Source: Nemertoderma westbladi (Eukaryota > Xenacoelomorpha > Nemertodermatida > Nemertodermatidae). Taken from it: DNA of 53,610 bases. The position numbers and the translations under genes are program-made. The notes beneath the pieces are model-generated. The model was not told where the DNA came from and ran no database searches. It saw only the letters and a list, made by a program, of their open reading frames with translations. Location: the NCBI GenBank assembly GCA_032718475.1, contig JAUCBJ010003722.1, forward strand, positions 1 through 53,610, written 5' to 3'. Shown here piece by piece: positions 11,220 to 23,013 of this stretch (the first letter of the stretch is position 1; each line of letters opens with the position of its first letter).

Positions 11220-11630
11220 GACCACTGGTTATATCCAGGAATTGTTATACTCGATTTATGGTTAGGTCCCAACCACGTCTCTACGAAATTTTTGATACCA
11301 ATTCTAATACTATTAGTAACCTCTGCACTGAGGAGATCCTGTGAATAAAATGAAACATTACCTGCAGTTATTATCTACGCAGATTACTAAGAATTTAGTG
11401 CTATTTGTAAGTGTTATATTTTGGTTGTTAATTTTTAATCTGGTTATGTCCTGGGGGGATTTTTTACTACGTTTAAAAATACAGTGGTTTCAGTTTTTTT
11501 TTAGATTTAGTGATAGACGATTTTCAATCAGCGAATCATCAATGTTGTTTAGTTCAGAATTAATATTTTTAGTCTCTCCTGATAGAATGTTACACTCATT
11601 GGGTGCACCTACAGTATGACAATGTTTGAA
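11220..11630 (-). pseudogene. Second LINE RT fragment
   Basis: On the minus strand NSELNNIDDSLIENRLSLNL near 11565-11505 is the segment after the YADD box of jockey/CR1-like RTs (usual form LN.L..W...NKLSLN..KT). A KFLVIYVDN block (about 11395-11370) stands where LGV.ID is expected. Both this fragment and the one at 10584-10885 contain an LGV-type block, so they come from two separate insertions. Frames are broken. Confidence 0.55.
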
Positions 11631-12268
11631 ACATTACCATGGCTACTTACTAATACTTAGTTCACCAGAATTATATATGACAGTTATGCGGTTGGGTGGT
11701 ACAGCAGAAATAATATTCGAAACATTACTATAACTTTGGCCTAATGACAGTAGCACTGAGTTGATGAGGCGCATATTAGCTAGTTTGTCGACCACCTCGT
11801 ACAGTCTAATTAATATTGGGCAGTTGGTATAATTCCCTTCCGATTACTTGCGTCTCATCAAGAAGTAAGCGATTGCTGCCCAGTTGGCTTCCCACGCTAG
11901 TTTGGATAGCATATCCCGGGGGGTATGCAACTCTTGTGGAATAGATAGATAGATTTATTTATACATTATGTAAAAACAATAACAAATACACCAAACAATG
12001 TACCGGTATAAAGGTATTGTCCAACATAACATATAGGATTACCCCTAAAGCTTTGCAGCTTATTTCCAAGGGGGTCCTTTATGTTACTTGGTTACAAATA
12101 CAATATTACACTACGCTAACCTAAAACCAATATAAAACGTAATTACACTATGTACATGTACAACTTTACCGAGAGCGTGACAATGCCCGACTCAACGGTA
12201 AAGATGTAATGTACAGAACAATTTATTATAAAACGTAATTACAGTATAAATAGTAAATAATTAATAAA

Positions 12269-13843
12269 CTAATAACTTACTGTAGGACTATTGTACCTAT
12301 TTTTACATTGCACACGGAGGTGAGATTTAACTGCAGATTTAAAAGAATGTTGATTATTTAGGTTTTTAATTTCATTAGGCAGAGCGTTCCAATTTTTTAT
12401 GCCGTTAAAAAAGAAAGTATCAGATTCAAAGGATTTACAATTCGGGAGGTAGAAGTTTGAAGCACTAGCTCTGGTACTGTAAGAGTGTGTATCGCGTACT
12501 CTGTTGAATTTTTGTTTTAGGTAATTGGGACATTTACCATTATACACTTTATGCACATGGTTAAGGCGTAGCTGCTTAACTCTACTATCTAAGTTAAGTA
12601 GTCCAGATTCAGAAAAGTCATCTGGAGTTAGGTGGTGCCTAGGTTTGTAGTCTTTAATAAATCGTACTACTTTATTCTGAGCTACTTGTAATTTACATTT
12701 AAGCTGTTTGGTTAAGCCTTCATACCAAGAAGAGCACGCATAGTCCATGTGACACTGTATTAAAGAAGAGCAAAGTAACTTGCGGGAGTCGGTGTTCAAA
12801 CTATTTTTATTTCTGTATAGAAACCTAAGCCTACTGTTAACTTTCGAGAAAATATTTTTCACTGTACTTTCTCCTGATAAGCAGTTATCCAATGTGGCGC
12901 CTAAATATTTAACTTCCTTTTTATTTTCAATCTTATGTCCATTACTAGTGACTTCAAACTTAGTTACCTTCTTTAACTTTCTTTTGGAACCAAACAAAAT
13001 ACTTTCAGTTTTACCGTAGTGAATGGATAGCTTATTATCAACCAACCACTCATTACAGGATTCTAGAACTGCACTTAACTTTTGGGAAATATGGATAGGA
13101 TCTTTATGAGAGAAAATAAGAGCACTGTCGTCGGCATATAAAATGAGTTTAAAATCGGGATCTATACTACTTATCATATCATTTACATAGCATACAAAAA
13201 GCAGAGGACCTAATATACTACCTTGCGGTACACCACAGGTAATCTCTTGTACAGTAGACAGCGATTTGCTAATGACTACACTTTGACCTCTGTCTGACAG
13301 GTAGGACTTGAACCAGTCTATAGAACCTACACCCATCAGGCCTAACTTACCAAGCAGAATTTCGTGATCTACAGTATCGAAAGCCTTTTGTAGGTCCAAC
13401 ATTACCATACCAGTATATAAACCCTTTGCGTTATTACATCTAATTGTATCAGTTAAGTTAATAAGGCAGGTGTCTGTAGAATATGATTTACGAAAACCGG
13501 ACTGAAGTTCATAGATCAGATTTAGCCTACTAAGATGTGCCTCCAGCTGTAGAAAAACAGAACGTTCTAAAATTTTAGATACAATACTTAAGATACTAAC
13601 AGGTCTGTAATTACAGGGTTCTACTTTACTATTCTTTTTATACAGAGGAACAACCTTAGCTAATTTCAGTTCGTCTGGTACTACATTATCTACGATAGAG
13701 TAATTAATAATAAAAGTAATAGGCACTTTAAGTACTTCAGCACCATCCTTAAGAAAACGGGCAGGTATTAGGTCTAGACCGGTACTTTTTGAGGCTGATA
13801 GGCTAAGTAGATTTTTAAAAACGAAAAGGAAGGTCTTTAACAA
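12269..13843 (-). CDS. Reverse transcriptase of CR1/jockey-like LINE (N-terminally truncated ORF2)
   Basis: Non-LTR reverse transcriptases copy their own RNA at a nicked target. The frame reads about 510 codons without interruption. Visible in order: [17 protein letters not shown] near residue 18, the NYRPVSIL block near residue 78, [14 protein letters not shown] (motif A, catalytic Asp) near residue 148, [14 protein letters not shown] (motif B) near 205, [10 protein letters not shown] (motif C, catalytic Asp pair) near 234, [11 protein letters not shown] near 270, VKYLGATLD near 312 and the C-terminal W.ALP.EIK block near 495. No ATG begins the frame: its first codons overlap the end of ORF1 in another frame, showing that the endonuclease half was deleted. 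The RT itself looks intact, so the copy is young or was recently mobilised by a helper. Confidence 0.9.
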   Translation of the reverse strand: MLKTFLFVFKNLLSLSASKSTGLDLIPARFLKDGAEVLKVPITFIINYSIVDNVVPDELKLAKVVPLYKKNSKVEPCNYRPVSILSIVSKILERSVFLQLEAHLSRLNLIYELQSGFRKSYSTDTCLINLTDTIRCNNAKGLYTGMVMLDLQKAFDTVDHEILLGKLGLMGVGSIDWFKSYLSDRGQSVVISKSLSTVQEITCGVPQGSILGPLLFVCYVNDMISSIDPDFKLILYADDSALIFSHKDPIHISQKLSAVLESCNEWLVDNKLSIHYGKTESILFGSKRKLKKVTKFEVTSNGHKIENKKEVKYLGATLDNCLSGESTVKNIFSKVNSRLRFLYRNKNSLNTDSRKLLCSSLIQCHMDYACSSWYEGLTKQLKCKLQVAQNKVVRFIKDYKPRHHLTPDDFSESGLLNLDSRVKQLRLNHVHKVYNGKCPNYLKQKFNRVRDTHSYSTRASASNFYLPNCKSFESDTFFFNGIKNWNALPNEIKNLNNQHSFKSAVKSHLRVQCKNRYNSPTVSY

Positions 13844-14210
13844 TCTTTATCACAGTTGAAGGCGATGTTAGTTTTGTGCATGCTGCGGCCAAAACAACAT
13901 TATGCATCTTTAAACTAAGAAATTCTACCTTAATGGGGCGTCTGCATTGTGAGAGGTTCCTCCCAAGATGAAAAGGCCCACTTACGATATTCAATGGATC
14001 AGTTATTTGAAGCAACATGACAATTAACTCGGTAGCGACGTCCTCAGTGGTTTCATTGGGAGATTCCTGAACTCCCATAATTAAAAAATTGCGACTAGCG
14101 ATCTCTTTTACAGACTTGACAATTTTGCTGGTGATGTAGGTCTGGAGGCCTAATGTATTTTCATTAATCTTTGACTTAACACCTCGGAAAGCCTCTCTTA
14201 CCTCGGCCAT
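13815..14210 (-). CDS. LINE ORF1-like protein, truncated by the deletion
   Basis: ORF1 proteins of LINEs bind the element RNA. This frame has a real ATG at 14210 and reads 131 codons. The first 35 residues are hydrophilic and helix-like. [18 protein letters not shown] (near residue 40) and PFHLGR near residue 80, then RPIKVEFLS and IKIVKDLP near the end, match the order seen in ORF1 of jockey/CR1-like elements (..NLIIFGIPE, RLGK, RPI.V.F, KEDL). After KDLP it meets a stop inside the start of the RT frame, so the C-terminal part is lost. The frame is open for four more codons upstream of the ATG before a stop near 14225. Confidence 0.7.
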   Translation of the reverse strand: MAEVREAFRGVKSKINENTLGLQTYITSKIVKSVKEIASRNFLIMGVQESPNETTEDVATELIVMLLQITDPLNIVSGPFHLGRNLSQCRRPIKVEFLSLKMHNVVLAAACTKLTSPSTVIKIVKDLPFRF

Positions 14211-14435
14211 TCCTTCCTTTAATCTGTGGGATCATATATAGGTACCGGAAACTACCCCGTTAGCTGAGTTAGAAGAGGTCTGACATCACTAGATGAATAT
14301 ACTGGAACAGACTCGCCCTAACAGTACACCTGAGGGGGGTCATAGCTGATGACACCCGGACGTTTCTGGATTGCTGGATAGGACCATTATTGGATTCATT
14401 ATGGTGGGGTTGACTTCTGGTTTGGCTTCAGTACT

Positions 14436-14868
14436 CCTACAGGCAGGGGCGTAGCGAGCCTTTCTGGCGCCCAGGGGAATGAAGCTGAGATCCCCCCCCC
14501 CCCCCCCCCCCCCATTCAATAATTTTAACTTTTAATTTATGGCGGTTTTTTAAATATTATATAACAGAATATAATATTTAAAAAAAAACATCTAAAAAAC
14601 AGTTTACTAACAGTATATAACTATATCAAATCTATTATACAGAAGTTTGATATAGTGAAATTATAATACTGTATATTGAAAGGCAACGAAGCAGAGAAAA
14701 TTTTTAAATTTTTCGCTTTATGACACATGTATACTGACTGTATCACAATCCCTGAATTTTCACTGATTTGTCTTATTTTTACAAGAATACCCGGGCATTT
14801 CAGCGCCCCCGGGTGAGTGCGCCCGGGGGAACATCCCCCCCCCCCCTCGCTACGCCTCTCCCTACAGG
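14436..14868. mobile_element. hAT-type MITE with 8-bp target duplication
   Basis: CCTACAGG occurs at 14436-14443 and 14861-14868. Between these, the element (14444-14860, 417 bp) starts CAGGGGCGTAGCGAG and ends CTCGCTACGCCTCTC, inverted repeats matching at 13 of 15 positions. An 8-bp duplication with CAGGGGCGTAGC-like ends is the signature of the hAT superfamily. The interior is AT-rich, has two C runs and no transposase, so it is non-autonomous. Confidence 0.88.
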
Positions 14869-15339
14869 TAGCAGTAGCGGGTACCAGGGGAAGAAGATAA
14901 TCAACCAGAATCCAGACGCCAACCAGAATCCCGCCACACACGTGTTCATATGTTAATTTGGTCTCTTCATACATAATTAACTATCAAAGGATATTTACAT
15001 AAATGCATACCGCTGTCGCTGACATCAAAAACTTTTAACTAAAACCCCATAGCGCCATCTCTTCTAATATCCACCTCTTCTACTACACATGTTATTGGTA
15101 CAGTACCCACAAGTATGTAAAGTTATCCGATATACACAGTAATCTGGCCTATTGTATTGTTTGTATTAAAGTTCTCTAAATGATATCTTATCTGCACTGC
15201 ATCAAACTAATGGCATACTTTGCAAATAATTCTTAATTCCTTTTTCAATTTTCTGTAATTTTATTATCAATTTCAAATTTTTTATCTAATTTATCATTTT
15301 TATAATCATTGATTATAAAAATAAAAAAATAAAAAAAAA

Positions 15340-15600
15340 TGTGGACTGGGGCTACCTCTTCCACCCGATAGCCTGCGAGAACTTGGGACGCCCCGGCCCT
15401 GAAACATCCGAGTTCCTGAAGGAGATCGGGGAAAGACTCCACTCGTTACCAAGGAACCCCGATCTCACCTCTTCCTCCTGCAAAGGCTGGCAATCGCCAT
15501 CCTGGTCGGCAATGCGGCCTCCATTATGGGGACCATGGACCCCTCACTCACTAATAACGAGGGACTTTACGAGGTGGTCAATGGTCCTTCGTACCCTACA
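15340..15600 (+). pseudogene. 3' end of an unusual reverse-transcriptase family
   Basis: A GC-rich island in AT-rich DNA reads GYLFHPIACENLGRPGPE, then FLKEIGERL. After a one-base frame change near 15465 it reads LLQRLAIAILVGNAASIMGT. This combination (P.A.E..G near an F...IG..L segment, then QR..IAI..GN.ASI) is, from memory, the C-terminal region of the RT family whose central part lies on the minus strand at 24470-26170. It is truncated at both sides and followed by a C-rich low-complexity stretch (15590-15710). Confidence 0.6.
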
Positions 15601-16520
15601 CCCCCTACCCCTCCCACCCCCTACCCCCTCCCACCCCCTACCCCCCCCCCCCACCCCTCCCCCCTCCCCAATGAAACAGACTAACTTACACCCCCCCCCC
15701 CCCCCCAAGCTTTCTTCTTTTGTTACTATTGTTTTATTTGTGTTGTTTTAAAAGGCTTAAAATGTAATTATGCAGTTGTAATAGTACGTTATATAAGTAA
15801 ACTTTAAAGATCATTGATAAATTTTACTTAATTTGGCCCTAATTTGTTAGTGTCCCTTGCATGTATTTCAAACATTTTGTATATTTCGGCAATTTTCATG
15901 GTGCACAAAACTCTCTTCTGGTCCTCAATGATTCCCAAGTGCCATTTGAATCAGTATTCTCTAAAATTCAAAAAATATTTAAGATTATTGATTATTACTA
16001 AGAATGAATTTTGTATCTTTTTAAAATTGATATCTAATTAAGATTTATGGGATATATAATTAAATAGGTAAAATTTAGGTAACATTTGCAGCCCAATATG
16101 AATACCATTCATTCAGTTTCACAAGATTAATTAATATTGCGCTGCGCAGAGTACAGTAAATTATATTTGATAAATTTGGCCATTATACAAATTTGGGGAC
16201 GATAATTTAAATGTAATTTTTCCTTGTTGTAAGTTTGAAGACAAATAAGTAAAATTGTTGGCAGTAAAAAATTTATAAACTTAACTGAATACGTTTACCA
16301 AAATATATAATAAATAATATTGATAATTTTAAAAGTGAAAAATCTATCTATTTTAAAAACAAGTTGATACGAAATATAACTTTAATTAAATTGGATGTGT
16401 TATCGAATCTTTGATTAAAACTTGACACAATATTCGGTGTTAAATTTCATAGCAGATAGCAAATCAATTATTACATATAATATTCAAACTGAAACAGAAG
16501 AAACGAGAAAGAAGAAAAGA
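15600..16520. other. C-rich low-complexity, then AT-rich DNA without genes
   Basis: 15590-15710 is (CCCCTAC/CCCCTCC)n-like. The rest is AT-rich and I see nothing supportable in it. The proline-rich open frame over the C tract is an artefact of composition. Confidence 0.5.
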
Positions 16521-16579
16521 TGACAATTCCATATATTCAAGACACTGGAAACTCAACTCTTCCAATTACTCCACACAGG
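16520..16579 (+). other. Candidate first coding exon (speculative)
   Basis: A purine-rich leader is followed by ATG at 16520 and 20 open codons (MTIPYIQDTGNSTLP..), and the frame runs into CACACAG then GTAAGTCATC, an excellent 5' splice donor at 16580. The N-S-T sequon would suit an extracellular N-terminus. A short AG-to-GTAAGT segment near 18078-18108 could be a downstream exon. No homology supports either. Confidence 0.25.
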
Positions 16580-16721
16580 TAAGTCATCGGGAACATCCAT
16601 GCAATTTAATTATAATATGTTGGGATCGCATCTAAATCATTGAAGTTATATCAAAAAATATTATTTAGTTAATCCTGGAGAAAATGATAGCAACAATGCA
16701 TTCAAAACTACGGTGGCTGAT

Positions 16722-17760
16722 TGCGGCCAATTATTCCCATTTTTAAATATTTTTCACCCGGGTGAAAAACATTCATCAACCGGGTGAAAAAACCTTTATC
16801 ACCCGGGTGAAAAACATTTATCACCCGGGTGAAAAACATTTATCACCCGGGTGAAAAACATTTATCATTTTTCCCATGTAATACGTAATTTTATTCTTAA
16901 ATTGGCACTTTTTTGTTGCTTAATTTTTTATTAAAACGTACAGCGATATAGTGTTACAAAATAAATTGAACGGCGAACGGTGATAGTTACGGCGATTCAT
17001 ATTATTGTACTCTTCAACTCCTGATGCTGCCTTACTCAATGTTAAAGTAATTTAGTGTTCTCGAATATTTATTACGTAACTAGAGAGCCGCTTAACAACA
17101 TAAACCATATTGGATATGGATTTCCGTTTTGGAGAACGCCACGCAGAGACTAAAGTTGTAATAACTTTTGAGTGTGTGAATGGCTTTTGCTCAAATTACT
17201 TGTAAACCTTTTTTTCTACCACGATGCTCTTTCAATATATGTAATATTTAAGAAATTCCACCAAAAATATTTTGCTTTACTTTTTCGCCGGGAAAAAAGT
17301 AAAATCAATGCAATCAAGAATAAATATTTATATTTTTAACTATTGACTTTCGTTTATTGTTTTGGTTAGAATAACATGCCACTGTAACCTGATCATTTCC
17401 CTTAATTGATCGAAATATTAATTCGCCAAGAGTGAATCTGGATCAAAATGAACTTTCGATATTATTTATAAGGAAACTAACTACTCTGAAACATGTTTTT
17501 TACCCGGGTGATAAATGTTTTTCACCCGGGTGATAAATGTTTTTCACCCGGGTGATAAATGGTTTTCACCCGGGTGATAAATGTTTTTCACCCGGGTGAT
17601 AAATGTTTTTCACCCGGGTGATAAATGTTTTTCACCCGGGTGATAAATGTTTTTTACCCGGGTGATAAATGGTTTTCACCCGGGTGATAAATGTTTTTCA
17701 CTCGGGTGATAAATGTTTTAACAATTGCCACCCGGACAATTTAATGGCTTCAGTGCGGTA
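16722..17760. mobile_element. Element bounded by mirror-image 22-bp tandem arrays
   Basis: Five units at 16755-16853 and ten units at 17501-17708 are built on the same 22-bp repeat in opposite orientation. The core is the perfect palindrome CACCCGGGTG and the spacer is AAAAACATTTAT in the first array and its complement in the second. The outer ends also resemble each other in inverted orientation (GGCCAATTATT at 16728, complement of a TGGCAATTGTT block near 17730). This suggests a foldback-like element with terminal repeats made of tandem units. The 640-bp centre is AT-rich without an open frame. Confidence 0.6.
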
Positions 17761-19300
17761 ACATTTTATTTTTATTGTAATTAAATACTTAATTTAGAAA
17801 ATATATCGAAATTATTGAGCACAAAAATACGCAAACATGGATGTTTTATTAAATATAGTGTGAGGTTTTCTTTCATACAGTACTGGGTCCATGTGAATAA
17901 CGAAATATATTTATGATTTTATTTAGTTATGATTATTAACTGTTTCATAAAAGGCCACGCAATAAATATACATATGCAATTACAATACAATTATAAATTG
18001 TATATCGGTCGGGTAGCAAGTATCAATGTTATGTTACAGATGTTTTGGGGCAAACTGCAGCAATAACAACTTACAGGATGAACACATGGCTCCATTTGAG
18101 ATCCCATGTAAGTAATATACATTCATAGTTAATAGATATGGGTGTGGGTGTGGGTCAAACTAAACGAAATTAAAATATTTAACAAAATCTAGAATTAACC
18201 TACATAGCTAATCCAAAAATTTATCAAGTAACTACTAGACTACTCTTGTATTCTAATAGTCAATCAGTTATTTGAAATTGATTTATCACATTTTTGATAA
18301 AGGAATGATACAAATATCAGTTGCTTTACTTGTAAACTAATTTGCCACATATCATGGGGCCTTTCTTACTGAACATTTACGCTGCACTTATCAATCATTA
18401 CCTTCATTGCGAATGCTGTTATCATGCTTACTTACATTCTGAAGAGTAGGCAGAAAAGCACAGCCCCTTTGTACTTGGGCTAATTGCGTATTCTGTGTTG
18501 AAGACGGTGATACTCGTATAATTATTGTGGTTGTCCCGGCTATAATAGGTGCCTATCAGGGGGACAACACAACTGAGTATTTTGTAGATAATAGTCGATG
18601 GACTGATCGCAGTGTAGATTACAGTAGGTAGGTGATCTGACACTATTTGCAAAGAGTATTGGCCTTCTAGAGGATTGTTATACATTTACAAATGTATGTA
18701 CCTATATATTCTTATTAACATTAAATTTTAAACACAGAACAAATGCAAACACAAAACACATAAGAGTGGTCGATGTGACAGGAGTCAGTTGGCTGGATTT
18801 CCGCCCGTCACTGTTACACGGCTTGAATGTTACGCGTTTGCCTGGCGGCTATCTCGGTGACTCGTGACTATTTATAGAGACTGTATGGCCGTAGGCCCGG
18901 TGAATAAGAGTTTATGGCAGTTTAACCTTGCTGATATATGATCTTTATTGCTCTGATGGTATATGAATTGATACGCCCCCTCCTATTGGACGTCCTATGA
19001 TCACGCCAAACAGTGGCTCTTTCCTCGGGCTCTGTTGGCCTCTGGTGTGCTGTAACTGAACTACATAGTTAACTTACTAGATTGATCTTTCTCATAGCCA
19101 ATATTGGTAAATTGGCTCCCTATCCTACTTTGTGATGGAGCACATAACGGATGGAATCCGCTAACAGTCGAATTAAACAAATTTTCTTTGAGGTCTGTTA
19201 GCTGGAGGTAAATGCAACGCCCAAACTTATGTCCTTCTCAAGTATAAGGCACCATCAAGTCCACCAACCAGACACTATATATCATTGGAGGTGTCCAATT
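17760..19300. other. No gene seen
   Basis: AT-rich to 18750, then more balanced composition to 19300. No frame, splice pair or repeat I can support apart from the speculative short exon near 18078. Confidence 0.45.
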
Positions 19301-19309
19301 CTTTCCCCC

Positions 19310-19600
19310 AAGCTTTACATTTGAACAGAGCCGCCTCCACTTTGCAGGACATTGTTTTTGCCGTGAGGACCAGTCTGTGCATAATCTTGTGCTTTGGCAG
19401 CCCCATCATGGAGAAAATGGTGGACAGCCCATGTCTTTCTTGGCGGCATGTCTTTGTTTAAAGGATACTGGCCTTGAAGACGCGGATAATCTGTGTCAGT
19501 CATGGGGGGTGGCAACTTTGTTGATAAGCCAGCATAGCATTCTTAATACACGCTGCACGCCAATTGTGGATTGCATTACATGGTGGTGGTAACAATATTT
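19310..19600 (+). pseudogene. RTE-like LINE 3' coding fragment
   Basis: The plus strand reads SRLHFAGHCFCREDQSVHNL then VLWQPHHG near 19326-19405, then, after frame changes, LLKDTGLED near 19460. R.RFAGHCWR.....LVLW.P.HG....GRP and KDTGL are hallmark blocks at the C-terminus of RTE-like LINE proteins in invertebrates. A second, better preserved fragment of the same type is at 46600-47075 on the minus strand. Broken and truncated. Confidence 0.7.
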
Positions 19601-19721
19601 TCGTTAAGTCAGTATATCATCTAAATGTGCAGCTTCAATGCAGCATGCCGATTATAGTAAAAGTAGTAGGTTACAGAGGCGGGTACTGGCTCACCTGGTA
19701 CATGTATGCGTATGTGTAGCG

Positions 19722-19957
19722 TTCACAAGCAAGCAAACAGTCGGCCCGGTCCGGAGGCAACCCGAAGGCTCCTCTTTCGATAGCTGCTACCCGAGGGTAG
19801 GGGTGGGCGCTACTCCTATCCCAAGATTTGCTCCCAGTTATTTAACTGGAACTCATTTTATCGTCCCCAGTGGATTAAAGGCTGAGTTGACCCCGACGTG
19901 GTTGAACCTACAACCAATAGATTGCAGGCCCAGTGCTCTACAACTGAGTTACCTCGC
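19722..19957 (-). mobile_element. tRNA-derived SINE, family A, copy 2
   Basis: On the minus strand the head starts at about 19957 with GAGGTAACTCAGTTGTAGAGC (A-box region) and carries the B box TAGGTTCAACC near 19903. The body matches 1153-1384 over its length. TTCACAA follows the head end (about 19960) and also precedes the tail end (about 19721), a possible short target duplication. Confidence 0.78.
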
Positions 19958-19959
19958 AT

Positions 19960-22900
19960 TCACAAAAGCACTACTTTAATCATATGATGGGAATTAATTG
20001 AAATGATAGTTGATCATGAATAAAGTGGCTGCTTCAAAAAGTTGCCATTTCTGGATTTGTACAAATAAATTTCAAAAAATTTTTTATCGATTAATTAGAC
20101 GTTTTTTTTTCTGAATAAGTCGTTTTTTAAGGCGCTTTTTTTAATTACCAGTTGGCGTTTTTTTTTCTGAGTTTAAGTAATTTTTTTCTGAATTGGGCGT
20201 TATTTTTTATTGATTACAATATACCTCTCAAAAACGTCGAAAACCAAAAACCGAAGCGCGTCTTGAGCGCGTCGTGGACTCCAAAGCGCGTCTTGAGCGG
20301 GTCCAGCCATAGAGATTGTACAGTTAAATATACAGTAATACAGTATACTGTAAATCCGGATGGATTTAGCTGAAACAACATTTTGCGAGTTTATTTTAAA
20401 TATATAAATCTACAAATAAACATAACGCTATAATAATCAACTAAAAACATCCTTGGTATTTCTATCATTATTACTGATTGATATAATAGAACGCACCACT
20501 TAGTCCCCAGAGCGACAGCGGTCCTTATCGGTGATCCTAGTTGACGACATTTGCGCCTAACCGCGACTGAGTTATCACGAATTTGGGCACCTAAACCCAC
20601 CTCCCCGCCACCCCATGCTGATTCATATCTCCCCTGTAGAGGATGACAAAGAATCATGATTGTATGAGAGCTTTTGATCTTTAAAGTACTTTTATGGATA
20701 TCAGGAATATCTAGTGATGTAAGCTAATGCGCATATCATAAATTAATTTGAAACTTAGTGAAAATGACTATAAATAGTAATTTGTGTTGGGCTGACTGAG
20801 GCACTGCACTGCACTGTACCATACACGCAGCATGTGTTTCAATAATTAGAGAAGTAGCGCGTTCTTATTTATTAGTTGCATTTATAATATTTTTACTTTT
20901 GTGAAAAGTTTCATTCATTTGACAGTTACATGCAGACATATACTAGCCGTATATTGGGACCGGTACGCCTAATACAGTAACGACAGTAATATCCGCATGG
21001 CATGCAGTACCTGTACATATCTTACACATTAGTTTTTAATGCAGGTGTTCCCAAGTTCACTTAAACAGCTGTATATCAAATCATATGATTCTAAGCCTAA
21101 CGTTATACGTAGTTCATTATATAGGATATCCACAAAAAGAGAATAAAATCATCTCGACCAAAGAGCATTACAATAGACATAGGAACAGAAACTATTAAAA
21201 GAACAGATTTCACTACAGGGGAGGAATCATTAATGATAATTACAGAATTTCGAGAATCATTAATGAGAATGAGCATATTTTTCACAGCTGTAAAACTTAC
21301 TTAGTTGAGCAGCCATATCGGCGTCATCATCAAAATGTGAAGTAAATCAAGTTAATTAAGTATTCAAAAGAATCCACTATTTCCAGAGACTTATCGTATT
21401 AGAGTATATAGTAGGAAAAAAGCGGCCTCCACTTTATATAGATAAAAATACACTTGGACACATCTATTAACAGCACAGAATTAAATATCAGATTTTTACT
21501 GGAAAAGTGTGTTAACTCTACGGCGTCTTCTTATTCGTAAAAAAGTAAAAACAATTCTACCAATTATTGTAGATGAGGAAACCATTCACAACTACAGACA
21601 AACATCATTAGTCTACTATTACCTATAGCAATACCTTGTAATAACAACTTTCTAATAACAATTTCAATGCATTTATAATCAATTACCCACCGTATATAAC
21701 AACTCGTTATACCGCGTATATATATGAAAAGGATTAAAGAGATAAAATAGAATATATTGCCTCAATATTCGTATCTTAATGCACAGGTACAAAACATTAC
21801 AGGTACAAAATATAATACATTTAATAATGATATCTTAAAACACTCTTTTCTAAATAAAGCATTCTACAATCCTTGGTAACAATAGCCCCAAGTGAGTGTA
21901 ATCAGAAGTTTATCCTGTTAATCACCATAAATTTGGTCTCTGTTTCTTTTTTTTTCATTTATTCGCATCACATAATTGTCACAAAATTAAATTAAATGTC
22001 ACTAAATAATAATTAATATTCTAGAATCATCACTAATAATCTAATATTCTAGAATCTCATCATTCCTCTGTCAGGTGGTGGTAAATTAATATAATTAACC
22101 TTTTAAGACATTTTTCATGCAGTGTCATGTGGAATGAAATTATAATGGTAAATGAGAGGTGGGTTGATGTAATTCAACTAAATAAATATATATAAAGAAA
22201 GATGAAATGGGGCCAATAGCGATCGATATATGTAATAATTTTTTTTTACTTTAATAAAATTATATCAGTAGAATATAGCAACTACAATTACAAATGAGAA
22301 AACAAGTAATATTTTGTAAATATTATTAGGTACATGTCATTAATGTCCAATAGACTATCCCGAATTCTAATCTTCAATATTAGATGAGTCCCATAATGGC
22401 AAGAGCGTGAAGCTATCCACCCCAAATCCCGGTCCCGTCTCCGAATCCGAGACCTCGCCAAGACCGCCGACCAGACCCCCGCGGTGGCAGAGCGGATATT
22501 CAACATTTGAATTGATATTAATAACTAATCATAAAGACAAATGTACATTAGAGTGTAGATGGTTATTACAGTATAATATGCTCCGCATAATTGGCTCACT
22601 CATATTATAGGCCTATTACCGATGGGATAATTCAAGCTGACACTATCCTGTTAAAGTAACAACATGATAAATCCATATTTTTTTTCTACTAATTTGTAAC
22701 CCACTAGAAACGTGGTGAAATCATATTAATGGTTACAAAGCTTATAGAGCCGGATATGTGATTTAAAAGTGGGATAAACAAGCGTATAATTTCCGACTTT
22801 GTAGTAAATCAAAGAGGAACCTGGTAGTTCACCGCAGGTTTTAATGACCTTAGCCTTTAAGGCACATCTTCATCATAATGTCATCTAAATTTTCATTTTA

Positions 22901-23010
22901 TTTTCTTTTCTCCCATCCCATTACATGCATCATTACATACTCAATGCATACATACTTAACGTAATTCACTATTTTTAGTAGGTCAATCCAAATTACCTAT
23001 TTCTCTATTT
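19960..23010. other. No gene seen
   Basis: 20100-20230 is T-rich with a loosely repeated GGCGTTTTTTT...CTGA theme, and 20235-20305 has two AAGCGCGTCTTGAGCG blocks. A GC-richer patch at 22410-22500 has no frame I trust. Nothing else is supportable. Confidence 0.45.
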
Positions 23011-23013
23011 TTA

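Larger units (their letters stand above)
11942..14235 (-). mobile_element. CR1/jockey-like LINE, internally deleted but with a long RT frame
   Basis: The unit comprises ORF1 (14210-13815), a reverse-transcriptase frame (13843-12269) and a 3' non-coding tail that ends in (ATCT)n at about 11942. The 3' end is confirmed by a second copy: 35449-35797 matches 11942-12288 and stops at the same tail. The apurinic endonuclease domain expected between ORF1 and RT is absent, so this is a deletion derivative. The upstream boundary near 14235 is uncertain. Confidence 0.8.

Noticed and set aside
14621-14974. 117-codon minus-strand ORF
   Set aside because: It crosses the boundary of the hAT-type MITE (14860) and its target duplication, so it cannot be an ancestral protein.
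15341-15751. 136-codon plus-strand ORF with a proline-rich end
   Set aside because: The first half is the frameshifted RT C-terminus, and the proline-rich end is simply the C-rich low-complexity tract.
20391-20657. 88-codon minus-strand ORF
   Set aside because: No motif, mixed composition, and no supporting repeat or splice context.
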